Assembly (NCBI GenBank): GCA_034520745.1
Contig: JAXHNF010000003.1
Location: 186,001 to 250,000, forward strand
DNA length: 64,000 nucleotides
Direction: 5' to 3'
From: Alkalibacterium sp034520745
GTDB lineage: Bacteria > Bacillota > Bacilli > Lactobacillales > Carnobacteriaceae_A
Shown: piece by piece, positions 40,022-50,530 of the stretch
How positions within the stretch are numbered: the stretch's first letter is position 1
How the letters are laid out: every line of letters starts with the position of its first letter
Position numbers and translations under genes: made by a program
The notes under the pieces: generated by a model
What the model saw: only the letters and a program-made list of their open reading frames with translations
Databases searched by the model: none
Told to the model about the DNA's origin: nothing

Positions 40022-41336
40022 TTATTCGTTTTCAGTTTCAGGCATATTGATTCTTTCCATTGTCCGGTCATAGGAACGTCTCATACGTTCTTTGTAGCTT
40101 TCCTGTACACTGTCGTCTTCAAGAGCGGTTTCTACAGGAAGGATACGGTAGGTGTATGGAGCTCCTCCGGTATCACTGTGACGGTAGACCCAAGTCGGGA
40201 CAAAGTCCACTTCCTGAATAGTCGTTTCGCCCGTCAGTTCATTTTTCTGAACATCGACACTAACGATCACACCGTCTTCTGTCGGTTCCATCCCTTCGCC
40301 CAATGTTTCTCTGCGCTGATTGGAAACGATATTGCCCAATGAATAGGCTACGAAGGCTTCATTGCCATCCACTTCAATGAATTCTGCTTCATGAACGACA
40401 TGCGGATGACTGCCGAATATTATGTCCACGCCTTCGCGTGCCAAAATTTCAGCATTTGCTGTCTGGACTGTATTCGGATCTCTGGTGTACTCGCTTCCCC
40501 AGTGCATATAAGCAACAATCAGATCCGGATCATGAGTTTTGACATTTTCAATATCCTCTATCATCTGAGCTTCATCGATAATGTTGACCATGGAATCAAT
40601 TTCTTCGGAAGAATACTGGGATCCCAGTCCATTCAAGTGTTCAGGTATAGCCGATGACTGCCACTTTTATTCCCTGAACGTCTTTGATCAGGAAACGCTC
40701 ATCCGGTTCCGGAGCTGAATCGTAGGTCCCGACAGCATCCATCCCTTTTTCTTTCACGATTTCGGCAGTCCTTCTCAGTCCCTCGGCTCGCGTGTCCAGG
40801 CTGTGATTATTTGCTGTTACGATGGTATCGAAGCCTGCGTATTTTAATGCATCAGCAAGCTCATCCGGAGCATTGAAAATCGGGTAACCGCTGTATTCTC
40901 TTGCCGATCCTGCAAGTGTGGTCTCCAGATTGGCCAGTGCAAGATCCGCTTCTTCGATAAACGGCTTGATATCATCGAAGACTGAATTGAAATCATACGT
41001 GCCTTCTGGGTTGTTTCTGGCCGCAATCAGCTGATTGGTATGTGCCATCACATCACCTACAGCAGATATCCTTATATCGATAAATGTTTCTTCTGGTTCT
41101 GCTTCCTCATCACTCGCCGTTTCGTCGGTTTCGTCGGTTTCATCAGTTTCATTTGTCTGATCATCACCAAAATTATCTGGTGTATCTTCGATTTCTTCTG
41201 TTGTATCCGGTGTATCCTGATCGCTCTGAAACGGATTGGCAAAAACATAGATCCCGGCACCGATAATAATAGTGATCAGAACGATTACCGCAAGTATGAT
41301 TCCGGTTCTTTTACTGCTTCTGTTATTCGATCTCAA
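40022..41336 (-). pseudogene. CapA-family (poly-gamma-glutamate capsule type) metallophosphatase-like protein, one frameshift
   Basis: A membrane-anchored extracellular protein: an N-terminal anchor (IILAVIVLITIIIGAGIYVF), then an acidic linker of TDE repeats (residues about 38-80), then the CapA domain. CapA signatures are ISAVGDVMAHTNQLIAA, LALANLETTLAG, GYPIFNAPDELADALKYAGF, TANNHSLDTRAEGL, VAYMHWGSEYTRDPN and FGSHPHVVHEAE. The start is TTG 41336 behind AAAGGGGA, overlapping the vanY stop by 14 bases. One shift near 40640 splits it at IGYT/LNGLG. Related proteins act in poly-glutamate or surface polymer handling; substrate unknown. Confidence 0.87.
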
Positions 41337-42264
41337 TATCCAGTCCCCTTTCGATTAAATATTCTTCATAGGTCAAACCACTTTCATAGACATCTGTAGC
41401 CAGTTCTTCACCTAGATAACGTAAATGCCAGGGTTCATAGATGTATCCAGTGATATCGCTTTTTCCTTCAGGATACCGTATGATAAATCCGTATTCATGA
41501 GCATTTTCACTCACCCACTGGCCTTCTTCTGTTTCACCAAATTCAGATGTGATCTGGTTGTTCACACTATCACTGGTGACATCCATGACGAGCCCTGTCT
41601 GGTGCTCACTTTCGCCTGCTCGGGCACTGTACTTGTTTGCCGCTTCTTCTCCATGTGTGGAGGCATAGTTCCGAAAGAGCTGGACTTGTGTCTGGTAAGA
41701 CCGGTAGCCCGATCGTGCATGCAGAACGATTCCAGAGGTCTCTGCCGCATCGAACATCTCTTTCAGTGCATCAGCTGCGACTTCTCTCATCTGTTTGATT
41801 TCAGGATTGGGAAGCACAGTCGGTACGTCAACCGTAACCAGATTAGCCGGAACGTAGTCCTCAGGCAGACTGTACTCTTTGTTGACGAGAACAGAAATGC
41901 TTGCGGGATTCAATATGTCCTCTTCGAGGTCCAGTTCGGGTGCTTCGTTTTCTGCGGTATCAGACTGATCGCTATCCTCGTTGTCCGATTCATCTGAACT
42001 GTCAGAGTCTGACTCAGCTGTTTCTTCATTTCCTTCGTCAGATGATTCCTCTTCCTGAGTCTGATCATCCGTATCTTCTACATTTTCTTCCGGCTGTGTA
42101 TCCTCTTCGTCATTACCCTCTTCATTCGGCTGGGTCTCAGTATTTTCCCCAATTTCTTCCTGATCCGGTTCATCAGCGGAATCATCTGAGGACTGATCAC
42201 ACCCGTTCAGCATCAGCATGCCTGTTATCAGACCTGTCGTCAACAACCACTTGTTAAATCTCAT
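41323..42264 (-). CDS. VanY-type D-alanyl-D-alanine carboxypeptidase lipoprotein
   Basis: A 313-residue M15B peptidase that trims D-Ala from peptidoglycan stems. The lipobox LNGC at residues 19-22 marks it as a lipoprotein. Residues 25-115 form a very acidic linker (repeats of Glu, Asp, Ser, Thr, Gln and Asn). The peptidase domain has ARSGYRSYQTQVQLF, the zinc motif SEHQTGLVMDVTSD (SxHxxGxxxD) and YEPWHLRYLG (ExxWH). The intact frame starts at ATG 42264 behind AAAGGAG. It is translationally coupled to the CapA gene. Confidence 0.92.
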   Translation of the reverse strand: MRFNKWLLTTGLITGMLMLNGCDQSSDDSADEPDQEEIGENTETQPNEEGNDEEDTQPEENVEDTDDQTQEEESSDEGNEETAESDSDSSDESDNEDSDQSDTAENEAPELDLEEDILNPASISVLVNKEYSLPEDYVPANLVTVDVPTVLPNPEIKQMREVAADALKEMFDAAETSGIVLHARSGYRSYQTQVQLFRNYASTHGEEAANKYSARAGESEHQTGLVMDVTSDSVNNQITSEFGETEEGQWVSENAHEYGFIIRYPEGKSDITGYIYEPWHLRYLGEELATDVYESGLTYEEYLIERGLDIEIE

Positions 42265-42375
42265 TTAAAAATCTCCTTTAAGCTCTCTGAGCTCTGATAC
42301 TCTTAAGTATTTTCCCATATTTAGGGAAATATTGTTTATCAGCGAACAAGTTTATCTTATCATTCTCTTAAAATT

Positions 42376-42952
42376 TCAGACTTTCAGATACCCCCTGAAC
42401 CCACGTGAACTGTAATATGATTCAGCACCATTATGGTAGACAAAAACAGTGTCGTAACGTCTATCACAAAAAAGGGCTCCACCCAATTGTCTGATCTTTT
42501 CAGGTGTCTCGATCCAGCTTGATGTTTTTGTGTCAAATTCACCAAACTTCTGTAGTTTTTATACTGGCTTTCATCCAGTATTTTTATTCCCATGCCTTCA
42601 GCCATCGCCAAAGCACTTGTTATAGGCGGAAAGTTTTTTCTTGCCTTTAATGCAGCATCATCGTAACATACTTTTCTCCAACCGGCAGGACTTTGAGGTG
42701 AACAATCGGCAAATACCAGTTCATCCCCTCTGACAAGCCGCTTACGACATCCGGCTCCCCCTTTGTCTTTTCCATGTCCTGAAGCGGAAAGAGTGCTTCT
42801 TCGTTTGATTCCAGTCGTTTAGCCACTTCATTTCCAGGTTATGGTTTCGTGTCTTTCCATGTGTCCTTCAAAACGTTTTTTCAACGTCTCCAAAAGCACT
42901 GATTTTTCTTCAAGGATGGCAATATTTTCGGCCCGGTTTTATTCGTTTCCAT
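42376..42952 (-). pseudogene. DUF4256-family protein, multiply frameshifted
   Basis: Joining about five frames restores a DUF4256 protein of about 190 residues. Readable pieces are METNKT at the start (ATG 42952), LKKRFEGHMERHE, EALFPLQDMEKTKGEPDVV, DELVFADCSPQSPAGWRKVCYDDAALKA (over two frames), ALAMAEGMGIKILDESQY, and the C-terminal SRGFRGYLKV in yet another frame. The family is uncharacterised. A bare count of breaks (five or more in 0.6 kb) is high even for this window. Confidence 0.75.
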
Positions 42953-42964
42953 GATTTTCACCTC

Positions 42965-43708
42965 TTACTGAGTTATAAAATCAAGAATCAGCTGTATCGT
43001 CTCATCAAGCTGTTTTCTTTTTTTCGGGACAAGGTGCTCGCCCCGTCACCATCCTGATAACCATAATAACCAAAATTCGAATGATTACCGCCTTCTATTT
43101 CGATATAGGATGTATGCTCAGGCAGGAGGGCTTTGGTCTGCTCGTACTGTTCAGCATTCATTATACCATCCTGTGAACCTGTTATAGAAAGGACAGGAAG
43201 ATCTGAACCTGATAAGTCATTGCCCTCACCTGGATAGGCTGCCACAAAGATAAGTCCTTCGAGCTCCCCGGCATTTTCTTCAGCATATATGGCCGCGCTG
43301 GCTCCTCCTACAGGAATGACCGGCAAGCCGCCACTCTTTTTCAGAGGGATTGGCTTCTTTAATGTCTTCGATCGCATCCGTATCCAAAATAGCCAGTTCC
43401 AGAGGCATCTGCGGAATAAACACCTGATATCCCTGTTCACTGAGTGCTTCAGCTAATGGAAGATAGGCCGCCGACTCTACCAGGCCACCCTGATAGAAAA
43501 CAATGTGTCCTTGTACATCATCGGGTGTAACAGCCAGCCAGTCGGACTCCTGAGTGACCAGTCTACATCCTCAATCATCGCTGTTGCTTCAGACATAGCC
43601 TGGTGGGTATTCATTTCAAGAAAATATATCCTGTAACAATTACGAGTAAAAGTCCGGCGGCAGACCGGTGAGCCATTTTTTCCAGGACAGCTCTTTTACT
43701 TTCATCAT
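42965..43708 (-). pseudogene. alpha/beta hydrolase, multiply frameshifted
   Basis: A membrane-anchored serine hydrolase of about 245 residues. The start ATG 43708 (MMKVKELSWKKW) has a GGAGGAGG site. Pieces: GHIVFYQGGLVESAAYLPLA, QGYQVFIPQMPLELAIL, a nucleophile elbow readable as GHSVGGAS once one inserted base near 43300 is removed, LEGLIFVAAYPGEG, LSITGSQDGIMNAEQYEQ with the acid Asp, and IEGGNHSNFGYYGYQDGDG with the catalytic His. The end QLILDFITQ lies in another frame at 42965. The substrate is unknown. Confidence 0.78.
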
Positions 43709-43766
43709 TTAACCTCCTCCTGACTCCTACTAATTATAGATCCTGATTTAAGCTGTCATTTCAGGG

Positions 43767-44260
43767 TCAGCAAGGTACTTCATCCCAGGTCAACTGTCTC
43801 GTTGGAATGATTATCGCTGAATTCTTGCTGATGTAGAATAAAATCATATCTTCATACTGTTCAATTCTTTTTATATCTTCCAGTTTAAACTCTTCCTGCT
43901 CATTATCTCCTGTCACCGTAACAGCATGATCACTATAAGTCAGGCTCTTTTCGCCAAATATAGTCTCTTTGTATCCTTTCGACAACTTCTTCCTGGACTG
44001 CTTTATGATCGTTTTTCGATACTGATCCGGGAAATAGAGGACCCATAGCCCAAAGAAACCGGAAGCTGTGATGGACCAGTATATTACTGGCTGTCTGAGA
44101 AGAACAGGTGCCGATGGAGGAGTGAATCAGTCCAGAGAGATAAAAGAGGAATGAAAATACGTAAAAACCAATACGCCTTTCTCTGAGCAGGTGAATCTAA
44201 GACATGGTGGACATTGAAATAAATAAAATCTTCTTCTGTCAGTTCATAATTTAATTCCAT
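43767..44260 (-). pseudogene. YcxB-like membrane protein, frameshifted
   Basis: The N-terminus MELNYELTEEDFIYFNVHHV (ATG 44260 behind GAAAGGGGTG) and the C-terminal frame FGEKSLTYSDHAVTVTG, FKLEDIKRIEQYEDMILFYIS and SAIIIPTRQL are typical of YcxB-like proteins: two membrane segments followed by a small PH-like domain. Two or three shifts between 44190 and 43990 break the membrane part. The end may also be altered. Function unknown. Confidence 0.7.
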
Positions 44261-44387
44261 TAGTAACCTGCACCCCTTTCAATGATATTAAGCGTTAAGT
44301 ACCTAAATAAAACTTTACAGACAGCTCACTCTGATTTTAACTGAAGAACAATTATTAACTGTTATTTGTCTGTCTCTATTCTACACC

Positions 44388-44425
44388 AAAAGAGCACCTG
44401 TTTAATAAAAACAGATGCTCTTCTC
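44388..44425. terminator. terminator of the ywbE gene
   Basis: AAGAGCATCTGTTTTTATT and AACAGGTGCTCTT on the minus strand form a slightly imperfect hairpin followed by TTTGG. Confidence 0.65.
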
Positions 44426-44429
44426 TCAT

Positions 44430-44624
44430 TTATTTGAGTATTTCTTTCACTCTACCTACGATACGGCTTTCAAGTCTCACTTTGATTCCATGGTGATGTG
44501 ACGGTGAGTTTGTCAGGATATCTTTAACAACACCTTCGGTCAGTTTTCCTGAACGCTGATCCTGCTTCTGAACGACTTTCACTTTTTTACCGGGCTTAAT
44601 ATCTGCTCGTTTTGTACCATCCAG
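44430..44624 (-). CDS. ywbE: YwbE-family protein
   Basis: A 64-residue protein, LDGTKRADIKPGKKVKVVQK then QDQRSGKLTEGVVKDILTN and HGIKVRLESRIVGRVKEIL, which matches YwbE along its full length. It is a small, highly conserved Bacilli protein of unknown role. GGAG lies nine bases before a CTG (44624) where related proteins have ATG (MDG…). Either this gene uses a rare CTG start or the base was misread. Confidence 0.85.
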   Translation of the reverse strand: MDGTKRADIKPGKKVKVVQKQDQRSGKLTEGVVKDILTNSPSHHHGIKVRLESRIVGRVKEILK

Positions 44625-44807
44625 TTTATACTGCTCCTTTTTGTTTTATTTTCAAATGAGTGATCAGAACAATTCTGTTCGTTAATCCCTCTCTCATTTA
44701 TCCTACCATTAATCACTGCAGGAAGACATCGGTTACCAGCAGATAAATGACAACGTCTATCGCTGTGATGATATGGACACTTGAAACGCTAATAAGGTAC
44801 AGGGTTA

Positions 44808-45665
44808 TCAGTACTCGATGTCTGTGACTTCAAAATTGAACCAGTTGAAATCGCCCTCATCCAGTTCCCAGGTCATTTCCCCTTCCAGTCGGGATCCGGA
44901 TACCATCGAAATCCTTTATAGTCACTCACCGGGATCAGAACCCAGGACTTCCGAGCGGTACTTCGCCACCGAATTCTCCGTAGCGTTTTGCCTGAAATCC
45001 GGTCACTTCTCCCGCGGTCATCGATGGTGGAGACGCCGGACGAGCTCGATCTCTACTCCGAAAGACATTCTTGCTTTTACATTGTTCTGATCAGATACGC
45101 TTCCAATTCAATATAATCCTTCAATGATGCGGACGGAAACCACACATCGTTTCGGCCAAGTACCTGCAGCAATGTTCCCTGATCGATTTCGACGCCTGAA
45201 GAATCCGCGAGAGTGAACAGTGACAGGGGGCCGAATGAGCATGTTCCCTCTGCACGTTTTGATACTTGTCTCTGCCATTGCAATGTGTACGAACGGGGCG
45301 GCTTTGATTCTTGCATTCCAGATGAAACCCGGTTCCTCAATAGTGAAATATTGTTCAGCCTGGACCGGCATCCGTTTACCGCCTTTGTCCAGCCTCATTT
45401 CCGCCTTCTGCTTCAACCGTACGGACACCGTTTTTTCTTTTCCGACGACGCCGCTGTAACGGAACCAGCGCTTTACACTCTCCGGTAGTTCTTCGGATTT
45501 CTGCTTCAGTCACTTTTTCATTATTATTTTCCACTTCATCAAGAGAGCTTGCTCCACTTCCTCTTTCAGTTTCGCTTGAAAACGCCCTCGGCTGAGAACG
45601 GATACAGTCAAAAATATACCTGAAAACACAAAGCTTCCTATGAATATGCGTTTCATGAAAGACAT
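44808..45665 (-). pseudogene. DUF6544/DUF6920-like protein, multiply frameshifted
   Basis: A protein of about 280 residues with an N-terminal anchor (MKRIFIGSFVFSGIFLTVSV, start near 45665 behind GAGGGATA). Later frames give RLKQKAEMRLDKGGKRMPVQ, AEQYFTIEEPGFIWNARIKA, LFTLADSSGVEIDQGTLLQV, VWFPSASLKDYIELEAY and the end DEGDFNWFNFEVTDIEY at 44808. This pattern (FxxxEPGFIW, DQGTLLxxLGE, WFPSA) is that of an uncharacterised family related to DUF6544. At least five breaks occur. Confidence 0.65.
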
Positions 45666-45883
45666 TTCACTATCCCTCTTTTCTATACTTTCTCTCATAA
45701 TTTTTTTTTATATGATTTTCCCAAAAGAGACGCGCGCGGCGCCGGGGAAAAGAGTACCAGAACTCTGGAAGCATTGCTCTCATTACTCATTCTACTGAAA
45801 TAGCTAGAGTGTCTTCTTTTACTGCTGGGCACCACTTGTGAAGAGTTTAACATTCAAGCGCAAGGTATTCAATTTTGACGATC

Positions 45884-45916
45884 AAAAAGCGCCGGACTCA
45901 ATCGCCCGGCGCTTTG
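45884..45916 (-). terminator. terminator of the CNNM-type gene
   Basis: AAAGCGCCGGGCGATTGAG / TCCGGCGCTTTTT on the minus strand, 25 bases after the gene end. Confidence 0.85.
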
Positions 45917-45940
45917 CTGTGTCAGTTATCCGTATATTCT

Positions 45941-47303
45941 TTACTCTGATTTGTCATCTGAATCTTCTTTCATTATGGCTGTCCACTGTTACCAGTACCG
46001 TTTCAATACGGTTCTCATTTGTCTCTTCCACTTCAAAAACCAGATGCTGATATTTTACCGTGGCACTTTCACCTTTTTTGGGGACACGACCAAGCTCGTT
46101 GATTAGAAATCCTCTGACCGTATCAAATTCATCAGTCGGAAAACGGAGACTCAGTATTTCTTCCAGATCGCGCAGCCGGTAGGTGCCTATCACCCTGTAT
46201 CCGGCTCGTCAGCAAGCTGTCCTGGTCTGCATCAGCGTATCCGTTCGGGTCTCCATGCTCTCGCTGGTGATTTCACCGACGATGTCTTCGATGACATCCT
46301 CGATCGATGATGAGGCCTTGGGTCCCGCCAAACTCGTCAAGCACAATTGCCATGTGCGTATTTTCCTGACGCATTTTCGCAAAAAGTTTGTCTATGGTCT
46401 GGGAATCCTGTACAAAATGAGGCGATCGCATGGCTTTTTTCAGCAGGAAGGATGCACCGTGATCTCGTTTCATATACTGAAACAAATCTTTTACATGCCA
46501 GCACACCCACGATGTTGTCGATATGTTCTGCATAGACTGGAAAACGGGTAAACTGATACTTGTTGACAAGAGATCAGGATGTCGTCCAACGGGGCCTCGA
46601 CGGGTAAAGCGGATCATCTGTTTGTCCGGTGAGTCAGTATGTTTGAGGCTGTGGTGTCATTGAATTCAAAAATGTTTTCGATCATCGACGCTTTCAACAG
46701 GACGGATGGTCCCTTTTTCCCGGCCCAGATTTCGCGCAGAGCATCCGGATATCTTCTTCGGTAGCCTCTTCGTTTTCAGCATTCGGATCGGCCCCGAAAC
46801 AGCTTGAAAATCAGGCCGGATCGAAAAGGTCAGAAACCTCACGATGGGTGCACTTCTTTTCGCCAGCCGCGCCATACCGGCCCCACAGCTATGTTCGCTA
46901 TTGCTTCTGCCTTCTGCATAGCCAGCTGCTTAGGGACAAGTTCTCCGAAAACGAGCGTGAAGTATGATAAAACGACTGTGATAATGACGACTGAAATGGA
47001 ATTCAATGCGTTCAAGGACAATGGGACACCCAAATCAAACAGCGTTTCTGCCATCGGATCAGCGAAGAAATCCGCCGCAAATGCACTGGATAGAAAACCA
47101 GCCAGTGTGATCCCGATTTGAATCGTACTTAAAAACAGGCTGGGCTTGGAGATGAGTTTATACAGTTTCTGTGCTTTTTTATCGCCGTGATCTGCCATCC
47201 GCTTGACCTTGTTGTCATTCAGATTTACGAAGGCCAGTTCAGACGCCGCAAAAAAGCCGTTAAGCAAAATCAGGACTATGAGTGTGATGATCGCTATCGC
47301 CAA
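45941..47303 (-). pseudogene. CNNM/HlyC-CorC family membrane protein, multiply frameshifted
   Basis: A hemolysin-family (CNNM, CBS-pair) transporter-like protein of about 450 residues; relatives act in magnesium or cobalt homeostasis. The N-terminal membrane domain is in one clean frame: IALIVLILLNGFFAASELAF type start, SKPSLFLSTIQIGITLAGFL and VFGELVPKQLAM. The CBS domains are broken (HMAIVLDEFGGTQGLI is readable), and the C-terminal CorC domain reads YRLRDLEEILSLRFPTDEFD and HLVFEVEETNENRIETVLV. The start is TTG 47303 behind GGAGG. Roughly five shifts lie between 46840 and 46190, plus one near 45965 that would extend the end to 45941. Confidence 0.82.
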
Positions 47304-47407
47304 TTAATATTCCTCCATTAAATGATGCTGTCTAGTTTAAATCAAGTCTATCATAACAGGGAACGTTGTCAATCAAAGTCGATTTGGCACCCCTTACCTG
47401 ATAATTA

Positions 47408-48633
47408 TCACCGCCTTGGCATCAAGCCAGTCAGACCATGTGACTTCAAGGTGTGAAGGATCGGCAGCCAGGCGTTTTGATGGACTCTGACTCCTTGCCT
47501 TCTGCACAGACGATGCATTTGCTGTTCATAGTAACTGATGCCTGCAAAAGCACCGACTTTTCCATCCAAAAAAGCAATTCCAGTGGTCAGCCGCGGAGTA
47601 TGGACATGAGTCAGTTCTTTTTCCAGCATCTGATTCGGCAGGTCCGGAACTAACGCCAAAGGCCTGGCCAGACCGATCATGGATGTTTTATTCTGCCGCA
47701 GCGCCTCTTCCATGCTTTCTATAGAGCGAAAGCCCCCAGTCACTACGACCGGTATATCTATACTGTTTTTAATTTTCTCCGCATAATCAATGAAGAATAT
47801 CTCTTCCTTATCTTTGCCGGTCTGCCTGAACATTTTTGGATTCTCATAGTTCCCGCCGGAGATTTCAATGAGATCAATGCCCAAATCGGCCAGCCTTGTT
47901 GCCACTTGAAGAGAATCCTCCTCGCTGAATCCTCCCTCATTGAAATCAGAGGCATTCATCTTGATACTGATGGGGAAATCTTTACCAAGCTTCTCCCTCA
48001 TCCCAGTATATATCTCCAGCAAAAACCGCATCCGATTTTCAAGCGATCCCCCGTACCTGTCATTGCGCTGATTATCATGTGCCGATAGAAACTGGCTGAC
48101 CAGATATCCGTGAGCTCCATGTATTTGAACACCGCTGAAACCAGCCTTTTGGGCAACAGCTGCGGCATTGACATACCGCTCCAGCCAATTTACTGACTTC
48201 TTCCGTGGTAAGGGCTCTGGGTTTGCTGAACAAGCGGCTGGAATAATTGCTTAACGGAATGGCACTCGGCGCCACGGGTTCTCTGGAAAGTGACCGGGGC
48301 GACTGTTTGCCTGGATGGTTGATCTGCATCCAAAGCTGCGTCTCATTCTGGGTGCCCGCCTTGGCCCATCGTTTCAGCTCCTTTAGATCCCGCTCGTCTT
48401 CGACGACCACATTTCCCGGCTCCCCCAGTGCATTTCGGGTCGATCATCACGTTCCCGGTCACAACGATACCCGATCCGCCTTCAGCCCATATTGAATATA
48501 ATTTTTCATGCTGGTCGGTCGGCTGATGATGACGATTGGCCAGGGTCTCACTCATCGCGGATTTTAAAAACCGGTTTTTGACCCGTACCCCGTTGGGCAG
48601 AATGAGTTCTTCAGATACATTCGATTTATGCAT
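47408..48633 (-). pseudogene. NADH:flavin oxidoreductase, old yellow enzyme family, frameshifted
   Basis: An FMN-dependent ene-reductase-like protein of about 400 residues. The start ATG 48633 (MHKSNVSEELILPNGVRVKN) has AAGGAG. Pieces are RFLKSAMSETLANRHHQPTD, GSGIVVTGNVMIDP, QLWMQINHPGKQSPRS, the segment AGFSGVQIHGAHGYLVSQFL in another frame, SIKMNASDFNEGGFSEEDSL, IDLIEISGGNYENPKMF and VVVTGGFRSIESMEEAL. The end at 47408 is LKSHGLTGLMPRR. Four or more breaks. It is divergent from the heliorhodopsin gene with about 230 bases between starts. No physical link between the two functions is shown. Confidence 0.82.
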
Positions 48634-48863
48634 TGTTTCAATCTCCTTATGACTATCTTTATTTGTCAAGTTTATCATTTTCTGACAACTATGATGTAAC
48701 ATACTCATATATTTTATACCGTTTCCTATGTTCATATTCTGATTGGATTTTTAAAAATATTTCTTAATAATTAAATCGTTGAAAGCACGGTGTATAGATA
48801 ATGTTTGTGATACTATAGATATATAATTTTAATACTTTATACGAATAAAGGAAGGTGCAAATC

Positions 48864-49654
48864 ATGTCAAAAGAAATCACTAAATCTTCGCTGAAAAAGT
48901 TCAACACCATCATGGGCTTTTTACACCTTGCTTCAGGGATTGTTGATGCTGGGGTTCGCTATATTTATTGATCGAATAGCAGATTTCCAAGTACCTGTCA
49001 TGTCCAATTTTCTCACTTTTGATGAAACGCAGATGCGACTGGTCACAGAAACAAATCAGCTTTTCGACGTACCGTTCGGGATAGCTGTTTCTTTGTTCTT
49101 GTTCATTTCAGCGATCGCACATTTTATCATTGCTCAGTCCATTGGGGAAATCCCATTTATAACCGTGATTTAGATAAAGGCATCAACCGGTTCCAGATGG
49201 TATGAATATGCACTCAGTTCATCCTTGATGATCGTGCTCATTGCTCTCTTGTTTGGCGTTTACGACATCGGTGCTTTGATACTGATCATTGCAGCCAATG
49301 CTTCGATGAACCTGTTTGGTCTGGATATGGAAGAAATCAATCAGATATACAGGAAAAACAAACTGGAAGCCTTTTGTCTTCGGCAGTTTTGCCGGAATCG
49401 CTCCGTGGATCGTCATTCTGCTTTATGCCTTCGGAAATTCGGATCCGGCAGAAGTGCCCTGGTTCGTATATGCGATAGTCGGCAGCTACTTTGTGTTCTT
49501 CAATCTGTTCCCGATCAATATGATCCTGCAGTACAATAAAGTCGGCAAGTGGAGCAATTATCTTTACGGTGAAAAAGGATATATCGTCTTGAGCCTCGTG
49601 GCTAAATCTGCACTGGCCTGGCTGGCTTTTGCCGGAGTCATGCAGCCGCAGTAA
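48864..49654 (+). pseudogene. heR: heliorhodopsin HeR (retinal-binding seven-helix protein), frameshifted
   Basis: Four frames join into about 262 residues, the usual heliorhodopsin length. A short basic N-terminus (MSKEITKSSLKKFN) precedes helix 1 (TIMGFLHLLQGLLMLGFA); it would be cytoplasmic in the inverted heliorhodopsin topology. A long loop with LTFDETQ follows, then LFDVPFGIAVSLFLFISAIA (helix 2), RWYEYALSSSLMIVLIALL (helix 3, counterion Glu at codon 49204-49206), ASMNLFGLDMEE (helix 4), FGSFAGIAPWIVILLYAF (helix 5), FFNLFPINMILQY (helix 6) and YIVLSLVAKSALAW (helix 7, Schiff-base Lys at codon 49604-49606). Breaks at about 48927, 49150, 49192 and 49373 are each cured by one base, for example HLLQG instead of HLASG. 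ATG 48864 follows GGAAGG. Heliorhodopsins are light sensors or enzyme regulators rather than pumps in known cases. Confidence 0.9.
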
Positions 49655-49660
49655 TTTTTT

Positions 49661-49695
49661 TCAGGAAAGGCACCGAGTTATATCGGCGCCTTTTT
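49661..49695 (+). terminator. terminator after heliorhodopsin
   Basis: GGCACCGA / TCGGCGCC hairpin with one mismatch, followed by TTTTT. Confidence 0.75.
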
Positions 49696-49735
49696 CTATG
49701 GAATGAATCAGTTATCAGTCATGGTACCTCGATCT

Positions 49736-50294
49736 TTATTCTTTCAACTCTGAGATCATTTTTTTGTACACCGGTTCATAAACTAACTCACCGTCTACTC
49801 GCTTACTTTCCATTAATGACAGACTCCTCACTACTATTTTTACACCAGAAACACTGACTTCTTCGCTGACAAAGTCAATACGGTCTTTCCAATACAGCTT
49901 GACGTATCAGCGTGATGTGAGGATTATAGTCATGGTCTTCTTTGCTGAATCCCTTTTCCTCGAGTTTCTTCCTCAACAACCCGCTTAGGATCTTTCAGCC
50001 GGTCCGATTGTCCTTCGATGCCTGCCCAAATGATCATCCTTATTCTTTTAGGAAACTGACCTAAGCCTTTTGAGCAACTCAAATCGTTCGGCTCTCAAGG
50101 CAGCTTGCGTCCACAACCTGCTTCAGTCTGTTTATTTCTTTCTCGTCAGCATCTCCGATAAAACGCAGGGTCACATGGAAATTATTCCGGTCTGTATAAT
50201 TCCCCCTGCTTACAAACATCCCTAAATTTTTCTGTACTCGAGCTAGTTCGTTTTTCACTTCTTCATCTATCTCTACCGCAATAAAAACTCTCAT
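49736..50294 (-). pseudogene. thpR: RNA 2',3'-cyclic phosphodiesterase (2H family), frameshifted
   Basis: A ThpR/LigT-like 2H phosphoesterase of about 185 residues that opens 2',3'-cyclic phosphates on RNA. The first catalytic motif is FHVTLRFIG in the intact N-terminal frame (MRVFIAVEIDEEVKNEL, ATG 50294). The second motif is NPHITLIRQA, found in a later frame. The end VDGELVYEPVYKKMISELKE lies at 49736. At least three breaks (near 50080, 50000 and 49900). It converges on the heliorhodopsin gene. Confidence 0.83.
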
Positions 50295-50530
50295 GCATTC
50301 ACCTACTTCTTTATTATTGACTTAACACAGTTCATAATGACTTGGTTGCATCGGTATCTTCTTGACATTGATTTGATCTTATCGCCTTATCCTTAAAAAC
50401 AGATGATTCCTTCTGATTCGAAATAAATAACATTCTATATATTAACAGTATCACTTTAATACCGATAGTACTATAAGTAAGTAGAAAAAAATAAAGACAC
50501 AGTTTAGAAACATAGTTGAGGAGGATTTAT

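Noticed and set aside
41080..41260. Short tandem repeats in capA as a possible CRISPR or regulatory array
   Set aside because: They are codon repeats for Thr-Asp-Glu in an acidic linker, with no spacers.
47408..50294. Genes for retinal or carotenoid synthesis beside the heliorhodopsin
   Set aside because: The neighbours are an old-yellow-enzyme flavoprotein and an RNA cyclic phosphodiesterase; no oxygenase, phytoene synthase or desaturase is present in the window.
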